Part shown: positions 32,420 to 44,983 of the stretch, one piece after another
Position numbering within the stretch: position 1 is the stretch's first letter
Layout: the number at the start of each line of letters is the position of its first letter
DNA from: Nectonema munidae
Lineage: Eukaryota > Nematomorpha > Nectonematoida > Nectonematidae
Direction: 5' to 3'
NCBI GenBank assembly: GCA_030549495.1
Contig: JAUIRK010000871.1
Span: forward strand, 1-64,000
Length of the DNA: 64,000 nt
Made by a program: the position numbers and the translations under genes
Notes under the pieces: generated by a model
What the model was told of the DNA's origin: nothing
Databases searched by the model: none
Seen by the model: the letters and a program-made list of their open reading frames with translations, nothing else

Positions 32420-32427
32420 CTCTAAAC

Positions 32428-33650
32428 AATACATTTATAATTTAAATCATTGTTAATTTATCACGTAATATAATAATAAAATATTAAAGAACAAATAGTC
32501 AGCTTCGAAGGTCCGTCATTTTTTTCAGGAAGAAATAGTGACGGAAAAGTGGCTTGACTGTAATTATGTTTTTTTAAATAAAGGCCAAAAGTTTAATATT
32601 TTCATTAAAATTTCAAATAAGTAGGTCCACTCATGAATTTTCTGCTTTTATTGTTTTTAAATAATAGCAAAATAAACTTAAAAACATCTAATTCGCTACA
32701 AGCATTGATAACACAAACAAAATATGGAAATCCAGATAAAAAATCAAATTTTATAATTTATAGATGGAATTTTCATTGCACGGCTCTATTCGAAAAGATG
32801 TAGAAAATGTAATACTTTAATAAAAATATTATTCAACTTCAGAAAAGTTCACAGGGAGCATGGTTTATTAAGGAACCCGCACAAAATTAGTTTTTGAAAG
32901 TACATTGCCAAGAGAATAATTGATATTATGGAACTTTTAAAAGTAGAGAATTTCACCTCCAGTCTTTGGGAAAAGATGGGTATCTTTTAGCAAGAAATAT
33001 TGTCAAATATTTTATTATATACTATAATACAAGGGCATAGAATAATATTGTTGAGAGTGCATTCGGACCACAACTGTTTGAAATATTTCTTTAGATACAC
33101 TAGATAATAATTTGTATTTATTGAAACTCAATATCTCGTAAAAAGAAAAAAAGATGAGGTATTATTTTTTGGTTTTAAAAAATGTATATAAATACCAAAC
33201 TAAATTTTAATTTTTAGGAATGTGTAAAATTTTAAAAACTAAACATCATAAATAATAAATAGCTGGCTAATCTTTTTATATTTGTATTCCAAACAAATAA
33301 GCATTTACAGAGAAACTACGCGATTTCATTATTGGACAACGATATGAAAATTTTTGAAAAACAAATAAATATAATTTTTTTACAAAAAGGCTTTCATGAT
33401 GTATGGATACGAAATAATGAACTTCACAAAACAAAGTTTATTATTTTTAAAGTCAAAAAAATAATGCTTTCCACCAACAGATCATTTTTCTTCATATTTA
33501 GAGTTCGAAAATGGTGACACCATTTCTTTTCAACATAAACACTTTATTCTCTTATGGCTACGCATATCTAAATAAAAATTTTAACGTTAATAAATAGATT
33601 TGGCGTTAATACGATAATCAAATTTATAAAAAATGTATCAAAAAGTTTAA
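32428..33650. other. A+T-rich intergenic
   Basis: No gene or strong repeat seen. Confidence 0.5.
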
Positions 33651-33654
33651 CTTA

Positions 33655-33707
33655 AAAAAATCGAATCAAATTTTACAAGATACTGACACCGACTTAGCAA
33701 CCCTGGG
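33655..33707. mobile_element. Possible hAT-like terminus (..GACTTAGCAACCCTG)
   Basis: CTGACACCGACTTAGCAACCCTG reads on the other strand as CAGGGTTGCTAAGTCGGTG, a style of end seen in hAT families and similar to the right end at 9,119. No partner end was found. Confidence 0.3.
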
Positions 33708-34619
33708 TTAAAATGTCAAAATTTTTAGAATTTGAATCATGTTTTAAAATGGAGTCTATAAAATTAAATATCATATAAAAGTAAACTGTTATTTTATAAT
33801 TTCTTTTTTTTTAATTATAATATAATATTCCATCAAAAACAGAATTTAAAAAGTTGATTGTTGTTTACTTTATCGTTTCTCTTTTCTTTCTTGTCAGTAA
33901 GTTTCATTTGAATTATTATTTTGTTGTGATGGATGAGGATATAAGATCTGTTATCTCTTCTGCAAAAATAGGGGGAATGAAATCATTACTTTGTAGGGAC
34001 ATTACAAAAGAAAGTTTGGCTAAAGCTCTAATATTTGTAATCAACTCTGATAATACTGAAATTTTTTCAGAAATAAATAGAAAAATCGATGCTATTAGCT
34101 CTAATATCATAGATCTTACATCTAAGTATAATAGTTCATTTCCTACTCTATCTGAGACAAAAGTGGCTTCACCTTATTCTTCAGTTGTAAAAACAGGCTC
34201 AAATATTTGCCAGAATGATAGTTTAGTTCTTTTTTCTAACAAGAAACAAGATGTAATAAAAACGTTGAAACATACACAAATTGTAAAGTCAAAACAAGTT
34301 TAAGACAGAATAATCACCCAGTTTCCTGATAGTCAAAGTATAAAGAACACAGAGAAAATTTTGTCAGATGATAATATTAAGTTTGAAAAGTTTTCAAATC
34401 TTGATTTTGATAATGAAGAATTTAAGTCTTTTAATTGAAAAAAAACTAATATTAATTCTGATGACATAGTTAGCATAATCAAAATAAAGAAGAAAAACGA
34501 AGAGAAAAAGTTTCAATACATTTTGCAATTCACAAATGAAGCTATTAAAAAAATCTATAATCAAAGCCAAATATATTTTATGAACTTTAGCTTCCCTTTA
34601 GTTATTTTTAAACCAAAGA

Positions 34620-34750
34620 TAAAACGATGTTATAATTGTCATAATTATGGCCATTGGAATCACGAATGTCATGATACTGGGAAAACTAAATGCCGATTTT
34701 GTAAGAGTTTAGAACATACCACCTCACCATGAATGCTTTAGAGAAAATTG
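34620..34750 (+). pseudogene. LINE ORF1 zinc-knuckle segment
   Basis: CX2CX4HX4C (CYNCHNYGHWNHEC) followed at once by a second CX2C..H..C finger, as in the nucleic-acid-binding ORF1 proteins of LINEs. The reading frame changes just after the second finger. Confidence 0.85.
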
Positions 34751-35808
34751 TGTAAGCTGTAAACAAAAATCTGAGGAAACGATTGCAATGTTAAACAATA
34801 CTTTTAAATGGAAATGAACATTAACTTGTTTTCTAATAATAATTTATCTTCCAAAACTTCCTTCAAAGATTTAAATAGAAATTAACAATATAATTTCGAT
34901 TTGTTTGATGATATTCTTTATGAAAGCGGTGAAAATTTTTCCAAATGTACCTCTGAAATTTTGTATGATAGTTCCAACTTTCGTTTACCATACGATTTCA
35001 ATATTTTAAGCTTGAATGTTTGCTCATTAAAAAATAAAGTTGTTGAACTAGAAATTTTTCTGAGTAAATTGAATAGAGCCTCATTGCAATCAGTTTCTAT
35101 AGTCTGTTTACAGGAAACTTGGTTGAGTGAAATACCTAGTTTATTTTTAATTAATGATTATATTTTTTCAAATCAGAAATCAATTTTCCCTAAACATGGA
35201 GGTCTAGGTTTCTACATTAACAAAAATATTTCTTACGAATTTGTTTCTCTTCCATCTGATGAGTTTTGTTTTGAGGTGTATACTGTTATCATTTATTTGG
35301 CTAGTCGTAAAAAGTTTTTGATTTCGAATATATATCGTCCTCCACTTTCTATTTATAATAAATTTAATGACTTTGAAAAGCTTTTGAGCTATCTTGAGTT
35401 TTACTATCCAAAAATTTTTGAAAGTTTTTACTGGCGACTTCAACTACAATCTTTTTGATCTTGATACTTCATCATCTCCTTTTCATCTTTTTTTCAATGC
35501 GTTTGATTTTAATTCTTATATCCCCACCATAACCAAAGCGACTCATGCACCTCACAATCCTTGATAGATCATTTTTTTATACATATTTCATCATTTAAAT
35601 ATCAAAGTTTTGTTTTTGAAACTTATAAATTTATCGCAAGAGTTAAACAATTTGAGAGTGTTGAACCTTGCAATTATCCAGGTATTCATGACTGAAATAT
35701 CCAGAAAAAATTAGAAACTCTCATAATCCAGAAATAATTTCAGAAAGATTTATCAAAAAGTTTTCGGATGAACTGAATGATGAAATGAAGAAAAATTCTA
35801 AGTATAGT

Positions 35809-36135
35809 CAGGCCCGTAGCTAGGACTTTTCAATTGGGATGGCTGGAAAAAATTGGGGGGGGGGGGGGGGGGGGCTAAATATTTTCACAAAAATTTTTTA
35901 GGTACTTAAGGGTTATTTCTCCCCCATTCAAAAATTTTTTTTAGTAAATTACTGAAAAAAATTTTTAAGTGGGAGGGAGATAACTAATAAGTACCAAATT
36001 TTTATATATAGCCTAAAAATAAACCATTTTTGAACCCTTTATTGATATCGAAATATTTTAGGTTGGGGGCTCTGAATCTGAGTTGGGGGGGGGGGGGGGC
36101 TTAGCCCCCTCCTGCCCTCGCTGGCTACGGGCCTG
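35809..36135. mobile_element. 327-bp hAT MITE inserted in the LINE
   Basis: The ends CAGGCCCGTAGCTAGGA and CTGGCTACGGGCCTG are inverted repeats. Exact 8-bp target duplication AGTATAGT at 35,801-35,808 and 36,136-36,143. Two long G runs near each end and a C-rich stretch suit the G-rich ends of this MITE class. The interior is non-coding. The insertion post-dates the LINE. Confidence 0.95.
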
Positions 36136-36620
36136 AGTATAGTGTAGCTTTAAATGGATGGGTTACAAAAGAATTATTAAAACGTTTCAAAAGAAGAGAC
36201 AAAATACATAGAAAATTAAAGGAAGTTACTAATCATAGTTTGAAGCAACAGTTCAGCTATATGAGGAATAAAATTAAGTATGAAATTAGAAAGCTAAAGT
36301 ATGAGTTTTATGAGTTTTTTTGATGAATGTAATTCTTCCAAAGATACAGGGAAGATAATTAGTTCTGTAGTAATAAAGAAAAGCCAAACATAAATTCGAT
36401 TTTTTCGATCGATTCATTAGTCTTAAATAATTTAGACATTGCGAATACTTTTAATAGACATTTCACAGAACAAAATTCGGTTAGCAACTTTATTTCTGAA
36501 AAAATTGATGTTCATATGCCTTTAGTTAATCATGTATTTGACTTCGATATGATATCAGTAAATGATATAATTTTGGTGATAAATGAATTCAAAAATAATG
36601 TTAAAAAGGAGAGCAGGAAA

Positions 36621-36863
36621 AAATTGTATTATATGTAATAAAAACGTACATTAATTAATTTCTTTTTAAATATTTAAAAAAATGTGAAAAACGAAGGAAA
36701 GTTTGCTATTTATAATTTATAAATTCATTTTTTACTTCCTTAGTTTTTAGTACAAAACTACCTTCTAAATAAACAAGAGAATATAGCCGTTCATCTTTAC
36801 AATATTTACTTTAGTATACTTTACTATCTTTATATATACTTTACTATCTTTACGACGGTGCAG
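36621..36863. other. A+T-rich spacer between LINE and Tigger/piggyBac complex
   Basis: Holds the outer, non-coding flank of the Tigger relic at most. No terminal repeat identified. Confidence 0.4.
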
Positions 36864-36944
36864 TTATTTTTGCTGGTATGGGCATGTAAGGGTAACATTG
36901 TCATTGGCAGCTAAAGTCGCTATTTCTTCATGTTCTACACGTCA
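36864..36944 (-). pseudogene. Distal 3' piece of the Tigger relic, beyond the piggyBac insertion
   Basis: The minus-strand reading VEHEEIATLAANDNVTLTC lies directly across the piggyBac insertion from the Tigger C-terminal text at 38,545. It is assigned by position and an open frame rather than by a strong motif. Confidence 0.4.
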
Positions 36945-36948
36945 CTAA

Positions 36949-38540
36949 CCCTCGCAAGACCAAGAAATTCGTGTAGAAAAATATATCTGACCCCATTAAA
37001 AAACAACATGTAAATTTTTTTCTTGGTTTCATCTAAATTATTTGAAAATAAAAATATCATCATGTGTTGTTTTTGAAATTTTGGTCGTTTTGTTACTTCG
37101 TGGTGAATTTGTAGATGGCGTTAATTTTGATCGAAATTTCAATTAACAGAAGCTTATACACTCAATGGTATGTTTTTCAATAAAAATAAATATTATAAAC
37201 TATAATAATAAATTCTTTGTATTTCTTAAAAAATTTTTTACATTTTTTAAATTTTATGAAAATCTGTGAACGAACGATTTGCAATACTCAACAAGTATCA
37301 TCGGCGTCAACTTTGAGGAGAAATAAAAGGATTAACTCCAAACTGATATCAAGTCGAGTTTTAAGTGAAATTATAATTGAAAAATGTTGACAAAAGAATG
37401 AGGACGGGTAAGGAACTACCAAAATTAGGTTGGCGAAACGATCTTTTATATAAGGCTGTATAAAAACTATACATTAACAATTATACTATCACAAAACAGG
37501 ATTTTATTACAAAAAATGAAATTTTATAAACAAAAATTTTATAACTTTTATTTAAATAAAAACATTATATAAATAATTGTGAATCTTAAAAAAAATCATT
37601 TACAATTTGAACAAATGTAATAGGTATGTTTTTTGCACGCATCACACTTTCTCGTACCTCTGGTTCTAGATTGCTTCGAATCCAAATAACAAAATCCTCT
37701 ACTACTCTGTGTTTCGCTAGGCAACTCTTGATCCTCGAATCCATAAAAATTCAGTAAACTGCGAATACGGAAAGGGGTGTCCACGCTGTTTGCCCGCAGT
37801 AGCATTGACCTTTGGCAGAGCTCTAAAGAAAGATCTCTCATGAAAAATTTTCTACCCCCTTTTTTCGTACTTGGAAATTTTTCTGGGCAATTATGTTTTA
37901 CTATTATCCAGCTATTGTGCACGGCTATATCTAAGTAATTAGTAAAAATAGCCATTGTCCACCTTCTTGAAGATCTATAAGTAGAATATGACCTGAGCAT
38001 TTCATTGGTTTTATCTACTCCTCCCTTGAATAGATTATACAAAATAATTGTCTCGGGTTTACCTTTATCACCAACTAATTCAATCTCACTCAAATGTTGG
38101 CTAGACATAACATACACTACTTTAAAATTTCGCTGTGCATGTTTCGGAGGAATGTAAGCAGTAAGTGAACAGTAATTTGTATATAAAAATTTTGATTCAG
38201 TTTCAACAAGGCCTAGTTGTTGTAAGTTTTTAGGTCTGAAAATATGTGGTATGAAAACGCGGTTTGACCTGACTGTCCCGCATATTGTAATGCCCCTGGA
38301 AGTTGCCCATACACATAAATCATGTGAAGTAAAAAATCTGTCCGTAATAACTCCACATGCTAAAAGTATATTAGAATCAGTAACTAACCTTTTGACAATG
38401 TTAGTACCCCCAAAATAGCTTTTATCGCTTAACCCAGAAATATAAATCTGTTTTCAGTATGTAAAGAGACCTAGCATCTGTACAGTGATATCTATCTAAG
38501 ATACCTTCGTGTAAGTTTAATATACCTGGTCTTGCGAGGG
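36949..38540 (-). mobile_element. piggyBac element inserted in a Tigger relic
   Basis: The ends CCCTCGCAAGACC (36,949) and GGTCTTGCGAGGG (to 38,540) are perfect 13-bp inverted repeats. They are flanked by TTAA on the right (38,541-38,544) and CTAA, a one-base change from TTAA, on the left (36,945-36,948). TTAA is the diagnostic piggyBac target. The element, 1,592 bp, is shorter than autonomous relatives and holds only the C-terminal half of the transposase. Confidence 0.93.
37596..38460 (-). pseudogene. piggyBac transposase, C-terminal half
   Basis: Minus strand, from about 38,460: QIYISGLSDKSYFGGTN, then VITDRFFTSHDLCVWATSRG (the DNFFTS-type block with a conserved Asp), TICGTVRSNRVFIP, and from 38,117 the open frame KPETIILYNLFKGGVDKTNE (third-Asp block), RRWTMAIFTNYLDIAVHNSW, ending in a cysteine-rich finger RKCDACKKHTYYICSNC at 37,596. 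The last 173 codons are uninterrupted. The N-terminal half and first catalytic Asp block are missing, so it cannot encode a working enzyme. It differs clearly from the piggyBac relic at 24.7 kb. Confidence 0.9.
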
Positions 38541-39576
38541 TTAAACGGCGATAGCTGATTCGATGGCATTTCGGACTTTCATCGATCGAAGCATGTCGGG
38601 ATCTGTCATCAATAGTAGATTTAATACTCTTTGCCATTTGAATTAACTCCGCTAGGAGTTCTATTACAGCCCAGATACCTCCACATGCTATTTCTCATTT
38701 TCTCAAACGTTTTGTTGTTATTTCTTTCGTATCTCCAACAAGGCGTCGATAATCAGTTGCATCCACAAAGACCTCCTCACCTAGGAGCTTAGCCAGTCGC
38801 ACTGACGTGGTAGATTACGGTTGCACTTTGAAAGTGTTTTAAGCAAAAGCTCTTTTAATCGTTCACTGATTCAGCCGATATATTTTTAAAAGTCAATTGT
38901 TTCCGATTTGAATGTAATTTGCAATTGTAAATTACTTTAAGTATTTCTATAGGCTGAAATTGTATTTAGTGGCATAAATTCAAATTGTTCCCTTTTAAAA
39001 AAAATTCCAATGCACAAGAAGGGTGCTTTATTTTTATTTGAACTGATCTGTAAATAAGATTTAGTTTAACTACGAAACGTGCAGCGTTTGCACACATAAT
39101 GAGTGTGACACGCTCATTTATTGACTTAAAGCCAAAAGCGTTGGCTTCTTACTTCATGAGATAATTTCTGCAAAGCATTTATTTCCAGAAAAACCCATTC
39201 TCGTCCATGATGAACACCTCTGATCAGACAGATATCTCTTCTCATAAATTAATTCTAAAGTAGGCTGCGCAGTGGAGTGAAAGAACGGAGATTAAATCTC
39301 TCCTAAAAACGATCAACCTTCTTTCTGGTGTAAGAAATCGACAAAGATAAAACTACTTTCATTCTAACCAAAATTTTATCACATGCTGATTTGCTTGGTT
39401 TTGCAAACTGACCCACACTTGTAGTAACACTTCCTCTAATCGCTTTCTCGAAAATATGAATCGATCGAATTGTGCCTTCATTGGCCCCAAACTGACTACT
39501 AGCTTTTTCTGTCCCTGTTTAACTTCACATTTGGTTGGGTAGTATTGGAAGCAGGTGCAAGATGTTTCGTTGGCAT
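38541..39576 (-). pseudogene. Tigger/pogo-family transposase relic
   Basis: Minus strand from ATG at 39,576: MPTKHLAPASNTTQPNVKL, then QFGANEGTIRSIHIFEKAIR (helix-turn-helix/CENP-B-like block as in TIGD genes), DKILVRMKVVLSLSI, VFIMDENGFFWK with the first catalytic Asp, AFGFKSINERVTLIMCANAA and LNLIYRS. After a deletion of the central DDE part the C-terminal region follows (DATDYRRLVGDTKEITTKRL; WAVIELLAELIQMAKSIKST; SMKVRNAIESAIAV). It is interrupted at TTAA 38,541 by the piggyBac. At least three in-frame stops and several shifts are visible. Confidence 0.85.
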
Positions 39577-39599
39577 CGTAAATTACACGGGTACAAGAA

Positions 39600-41757
39600 T
39601 AAGTGATCGGAGGATACTAAAGTTTTGTACTATTCTTAAAAAATATATAATGCCTATTCTTTTTATTTTGAAACTTTATATTTTTCACAAATCGATTAAG
39701 TATTTAATTAGCAATTATTATCTTTGATTAATTGAGAAAACATAAAAACATCAAAAAAAAGTTATGCATCAAGCCATCAAGTCTTTGGATTATCATTTTC
39801 AATTATAACACTTTCCCAGCCCACAGAAGTCAGAAATAAAAACCCCTGATTATAAACCTAACTACCTTCACCGAATATAATATACAAAGAACAGTACATC
39901 AAAACTCTTTCTCTTTCTCTCAGTTCAACTCGTTTTCACACTCACATTTCCATACAATTTATAGATTTGAAGTTTTTAACTTGTTTCTAACTTTGTTCTA
40001 GTTAAAACCGCTATCTTCGACAAATCTACTAATTCTCTATATGAAAGATAGAATAATTTTATCTTATATATATAGATACAAAACAGAAAAGAGTATTCAA
40101 CAATAGACCTTGCTATACACAAAATGTTAACTTTATTTAATAAAAAAAAATGTTTTTTCCGATGCAATTCCAGTTCCGATAGATGAAAAAATCTCGATTA
40201 ATCGTCGCATCAACCGGAATTAAATATACATAAAAAATGTTTCTATTGCCCGCTGTGAGCTATTTTGGATGGTAGAAATTAAGGCTTTTTAGAATTTGGG
40301 ATTTCATGAAAAATGTTCACTGATACTTGAGTTCGCGAATATAAAGCCAGGAATTGCTGGTGCTTTATTCTATCTTGAATCTAAAATGGATTCAGTATTC
40401 AATTGAAACATTTACATCATAGTAAATAATTCATCAATAGTCATACTTTAAATAAAACTTATGGAAAGCCTTATTTTTTGAAAGTTTATTTTATAATTGA
40501 TCAAAAGTTTAACAAAGCAAAAATATTGTAGAAAAAGATTAATCTAAACAAAAATAGGAAAAAATCGACTCTACGTGTATTTTATAAGTTTAGCAGCACT
40601 TCATTCATAATTTATAATAAAATAAACTTTATATAGATTTAAATATTTACTTTTTACCTATTTGGCCTTTTAAGAACAAATCAAAAAAAAGTATTTATTT
40701 TTGCAAAACAAAAAGAGCTATCTTTCTAGCACTTTTAATTATTTTGCGTAATATAAAAATAAATAAAATCCATATACCTGACTCTAGAATCTGTAGACAA
40801 ATCCTAGCCAATATTCCTTCAGCGCCTTGACATTTTATGATATTTTTATTGATGAAAGAACTGTCTAAATATATATATTATTGATTTTATGTAAAAGTTT
40901 TCATATTTATCATATTCTAAATCGATACATTCTACACATAATTTGAAATGAAATACCATATACCCATATCTAAAAAATGAAGTAAGACAATATTATCGTT
41001 AACTAAATCAAAGCTTCTTAACCGTGGATGAATCGTCCACTTTTTGGAAAAATGGAATTCAGGTGAAAAATTCTAAGATTTTTGCAAAAACACACTTTTT
41101 ACATAGGAATTGAATAGATATTTCAATCAAAGTAACATGGTTTCTTATTACTAATTTCACCTCAAAGATCACTTATTGATAATAATTAAGGAATTGGAAA
41201 CTAAAAATAGAATAATGGGTGATAAATTCTTTTTCTTGTACTTTACAATATGAGAAGAAAATTTTTAGAAAGAATTTATTGAGTATAGATGGAATTAAAG
41301 TTTAAAAAAACGAAAGATTTTCCAACTTTTTTGCTTCATAATAGTGATTTTTGAATTTTTAAGAATCGATAAACTTAGAAAATTGGCTGAATATTACCTA
41401 CAAAAGCTGAATGTTTGTAAATGACCAGCAAGTGCAAGGAAGATTTGTTTTAAAATCTTGCGGATGAATAGAGTGAGGTTAAAGCATATTTGTTGACTAC
41501 ATTTTTATATATAAAGTTCAGGTTTTCTATTAGGCTTTCACCACTCATTTTCAAAGATTTTACTTTAATAGCAAGATAGGATTATTAAGGGCTAGGATGG
41601 TCCTGAAAATATCGGCACATACAGATCTCTACATTTCTATAACCATCTAAAAACGTATATATTTAAAAAGTCCAAAATATCTTTTTTCTTTAAAATTTAT
41701 TTTTACTTTTGCAATTTTTACATATTATAAAATGAATAACAATATTTCTTGATTTAA
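39600..41757. other. A+T-rich intergenic
   Basis: No gene, RNA or firm repeat seen over about 2.1 kb. The 60-odd-codon frames here have no recognisable content. Confidence 0.55.
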
Positions 41758-41879
41758 CCTTTTGAAGACCAAAATTTTGAAGACGATTCGTCTGCTTTCT
41801 TTTTCAATGGAATTTTATATATTCAAAGCAGACGATTTTCATTTCTTGGGACACTCGTGTCCCACTGGTCCTTAAAGGG
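41758..41879. mobile_element. 122-bp TTAA-type MITE, copy 1
   Basis: Flanked by TTAA at 41,754-41,757 and 41,880-41,883. The termini CCTTTTGAAGACCA and TGGTCCTTAAAGGG are imperfect inverted repeats. The core carries a hairpin CGTCTGCTTT...AAAGCAGACG. TTAA flanks and CCY ends suggest mobilisation by a piggyBac-type transposase. The second copy, at 63,880, differs at only a handful of positions. Confidence 0.88.
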
Positions 41880-41883
41880 TTAA

Positions 41884-42508
41884 GTAAATGTGAGGTTTAA
41901 TAAGTTGCATAAAAATATTTTATTATTACAGTTTAACAACATAAACTTAAAATTTCCTATTATTTCAATTTTAAATGTTGAAAAGAAGCTGTTACAATTA
42001 AGTTATTAAAATCAATAATCCTTAAAATAGTGAAAAAGAGTAGAACTGTAAAAATCAAAATTAAAAAATACCGAGCTTTGAGCTCTCGCTCAGTTTTCTT
42101 CTATAATTTGGAATATTTGTGAATGTAATCGACTCAAGTATGTTTTAAAATTTGAAATAGATATTTGACTTCTATATAAGGCCTTGAAATTTAGGCTTCA
42201 CACATTAAAATATTTCCTTAAGCATGCAAAATTTCACAAACCTAGTGCTATTTAATATCTGAACTTTCAGTAAAATTATAAAAACTTTTTTGTTTGCTAT
42301 TGAGTATGTAAGCCAGAAAAAGTATGAACCATCCAATCATCTAACTAAACCCTAATCAATTTATTTTTAATAAGATTTTGACGTTTCTTTCATCGAATCA
42401 TGTATAAAAAATAATAAATTGTCTAATTTTAAGATAAATTGCACAAAAACCACATTTTTTGAAGTAAAATTGTTCATTTTTGGTTTTGGCACTTTCAAGA
42501 AAAGTAAA
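41884..42508. other. A+T-rich intergenic
   Basis: Nothing recognised. Confidence 0.5.
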
Positions 42509-42512
42509 ATGG

Positions 42513-42598
42513 AATGTTTTCATCGAGATGGTACAATTGCGCCGCTTATATTAAGAAAAGAGGCTTAATGCGGTATCGAACCCAAGACCTTGAGTTCA
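42513..42598 (-). mobile_element. tRNA-derived SINE, copy 3, truncated
   Basis: TGTTTTCATCGAGATGGTAC, AATTGCGCCGCTTATATT and GCGGTATCGAACCCAAGACC match the tail and B-box region of copies 1 and 2 on the minus strand. The 5' (A-box) part is missing. Confidence 0.82.
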
Positions 42599-44983
42599 CC
42601 CATTTATAAAATTCCTCTCTCAAAAATGCACGAACAGTTTTTCCCGATAAAATTTGGAAAAAGTTAATTCTTTAAACCATCAATAATAATCATATTACCT
42701 TCCGAAATTCATGTTTAGATTTTTCAAACCATGCGCCATTACGTAGACTAAATGATTCACGACTATCCATTTAAAAATCTCCATCAATCACGGTTCGACT
42801 TCAAACTTCTAATTCATTAAACGATTGTTTTAGAAGTATATTTTCAACAATCGCGTTTTGTAAAAAGTTTGAATTGATATTTTCAACAAATTCATTACAA
42901 GCAAAAAACCAGTTTCCTTTTGTTATTTCGAATTACAATTTATATTTTATAAAATTACGATTTAAAATGTCAGCATTGTTCGAATCAGAACATTCTTAAT
43001 ACAAACAATACAAAATAACTATGGAGCAGGTGTAAATAAAACAAAAGATGAGACGCCATGATTAATACAAAAGCAAAAGTGGGAAAATGTCATTAATTAT
43101 GAAATGGCTAAAAATGAGAAGATAAGCAATAAACATATAAACTAGACACTAAATTTTATATTATAAATTAAATCTAGAAAAATTATAAAGTATAAAACAT
43201 AATAGATTTTTAGCATAGGAGATAACAAAGAAGGTTCCTAATCATCATGTTAGCCAAATGTGAAAACGTAGTATTTTCACAATTGAGAAAATACTAAGAG
43301 TAGAAAAAAGGTGAAAAAATTTCCATTTATATTAGGTAATAATTTGGTACAGGCTAAATAACCGGTATAGATAATTAAATTATTTAACGCAATGTAGCAA
43401 AAATATTAACTTAGACTGTTGAGCGGAGGTGTTGAAAACTTATAGCGTAACATTGGACACAGATTCACCTTTTTTTTATTTTGCATTTCATTATAAAAAG
43501 TAGATGTTTTAGATTTATCACTTACACCCTGATAAATTTGCATATAGATTTTGACCTATGGATAAAATTAAGAAAAAAAGTAAATATTAGGAAGATAATA
43601 TAAATATTAAAAATAATTAAAAATTTTGTAATATAAAATTGGTGAAATAATACTCATATTTTATCGAGTTATACACACAGGCTTAGGACTTACATAAATA
43701 TCCTTATTGATGAATGAAAGATTAAAAATTGATAAAATATTAATCATAATAAACTCTCCTCATTATGGATATGTAACAAATAAGGACTTGCCCGCAAAAA
43801 ACGATTTAAAAAAATTTCACAAACTTAAATAGATTGATAGACACAAGATAGAGATTGTAAAAAACCTAAATATAAACAAAGTTTAAAATTAGAGGTTTGA
43901 ATTTTAATATCGCAAACTTGTGTAACTTAAATAAATGCTTAAGTACGATTGAATTTGCTTACAAATATAGAAATAGTTTTTTTACTAAAATAAGTCAATT
44001 ACTTTTTATTAGGATTTTCCATTTAAAAAGGTGGAACAAAAACCAATTATAAAATAATAAGAAAACCTTTACCTTTTTTAACTTTAATACAAGTCGCAAT
44101 TGCCCCGCAGTGGACTAACTTCAGTGAAATGTAAAAAGGAAAAATAAAATAGTATAAATATAATTGATAAATTGAAAATGTGGGTAATGACATTGAATAT
44201 ATTTAAAGTAAGGCTCGTGAAAACTTTCTTTCACAAACTGTAGTTGAAATAACAAACGTGATACAACCTTTCAACTCATCATTTTATAATGACAAAATTA
44301 AAATAAAATATAGAAATACTAGCATGTAAAGCAAAAGGGTTAGTGAAGCCCTCTTTCTTTTGATAAAATAAAGCAAAAATAAGATCTATGAATAAAGAGA
44401 TCAAAATTTGAATTTATAATAGGCTAAAAAAATTGTATATTAATTTTATAAAATATCAATTTAATATTAAAACTTTAAAATTTTCAGTTCATTATCAAAT
44501 GCATCATCGTTAGATTTAATATTGAAAATTTATAAGAGAAGAAGAAAAAGAATTTATAGTTTGTAGGTTGTTTGATTTTTTTAATAAAAAAAAATTGTTA
44601 AACTTTTTTTAATAATTTTTTTTTGTAGATTGTTTTTGTTTGTTTGTATTTTGAGAAGTAGAAAATGGTTTTCGAGTTTAAAAATAAAGGAGAAGAAGGT
44701 AGAAGACTGAATCGAAGTAAAAATTTGAAAAAAAATTTCATTATATTTTCAAAAAAATTAAGAAAATTCAAACAGAGTAGAAAGATAATAATTATATAAA
44801 GCTTTTAAACCTTGTGTGTTGATGAAAATCCTTGTGCTGTTGAATCTTTTGTTTTTAAATATGATCTTTATTCAAAATGTAAAATAAAATATATATTTAT
44901 TATATTATTTATATATATATTATTATTATTGATTTGAGACCGTAATGGTACATTCCATTAATAAATAGATAAAGATCGTCAAA
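42599..44983. other. A+T-rich intergenic
   Basis: About 2.4 kb with no supported gene or repeat, apart from short (AT)n/(TTA)n near 44,890-44,930. Confidence 0.55.

Larger units (their letters stand above)
33929..36620 (+). mobile_element. LINE relic: ORF1 plus endonuclease part of ORF2, lacking the RT core
   Basis: ORF1 starts at ATG 33,929 (MDEDIRSVISSAKIG), is broken after about 125 codons, and resumes with two zinc-knuckle motifs at 34,620-34,750 (CYNCHNYGHWNHEC and CRFCKSLEH). ORF2 (from about 34,901) opens with an AP-endonuclease domain: ILSLNVCSLKNK, VCLQETWLSE, HGGLGFYINKN, SNIYRPP and, after a shift, GDFNYNLF and SLIDHFF. After the MITE at 35,809-36,135 comes WVTKELLKRFKRRDKIHRKL and a basic helical stretch typical of the region before RT. 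Similarity stops near 36,620 before any RT motif. Several stops and shifts; dead. The zinc-knuckle/AP-endonuclease layout fits Jockey/CR1/I-type LINEs; the clade is not resolved. Confidence 0.88.

Noticed and set aside
38541-38850. Host gene exon on the minus strand beside the piggyBac
   Set aside because: The initially unrecognised frame (DYRRLVGDTKEITTKRL) proved to fit the C-terminal region of a Tigger transposase, consistent with the Tigger blocks just upstream.
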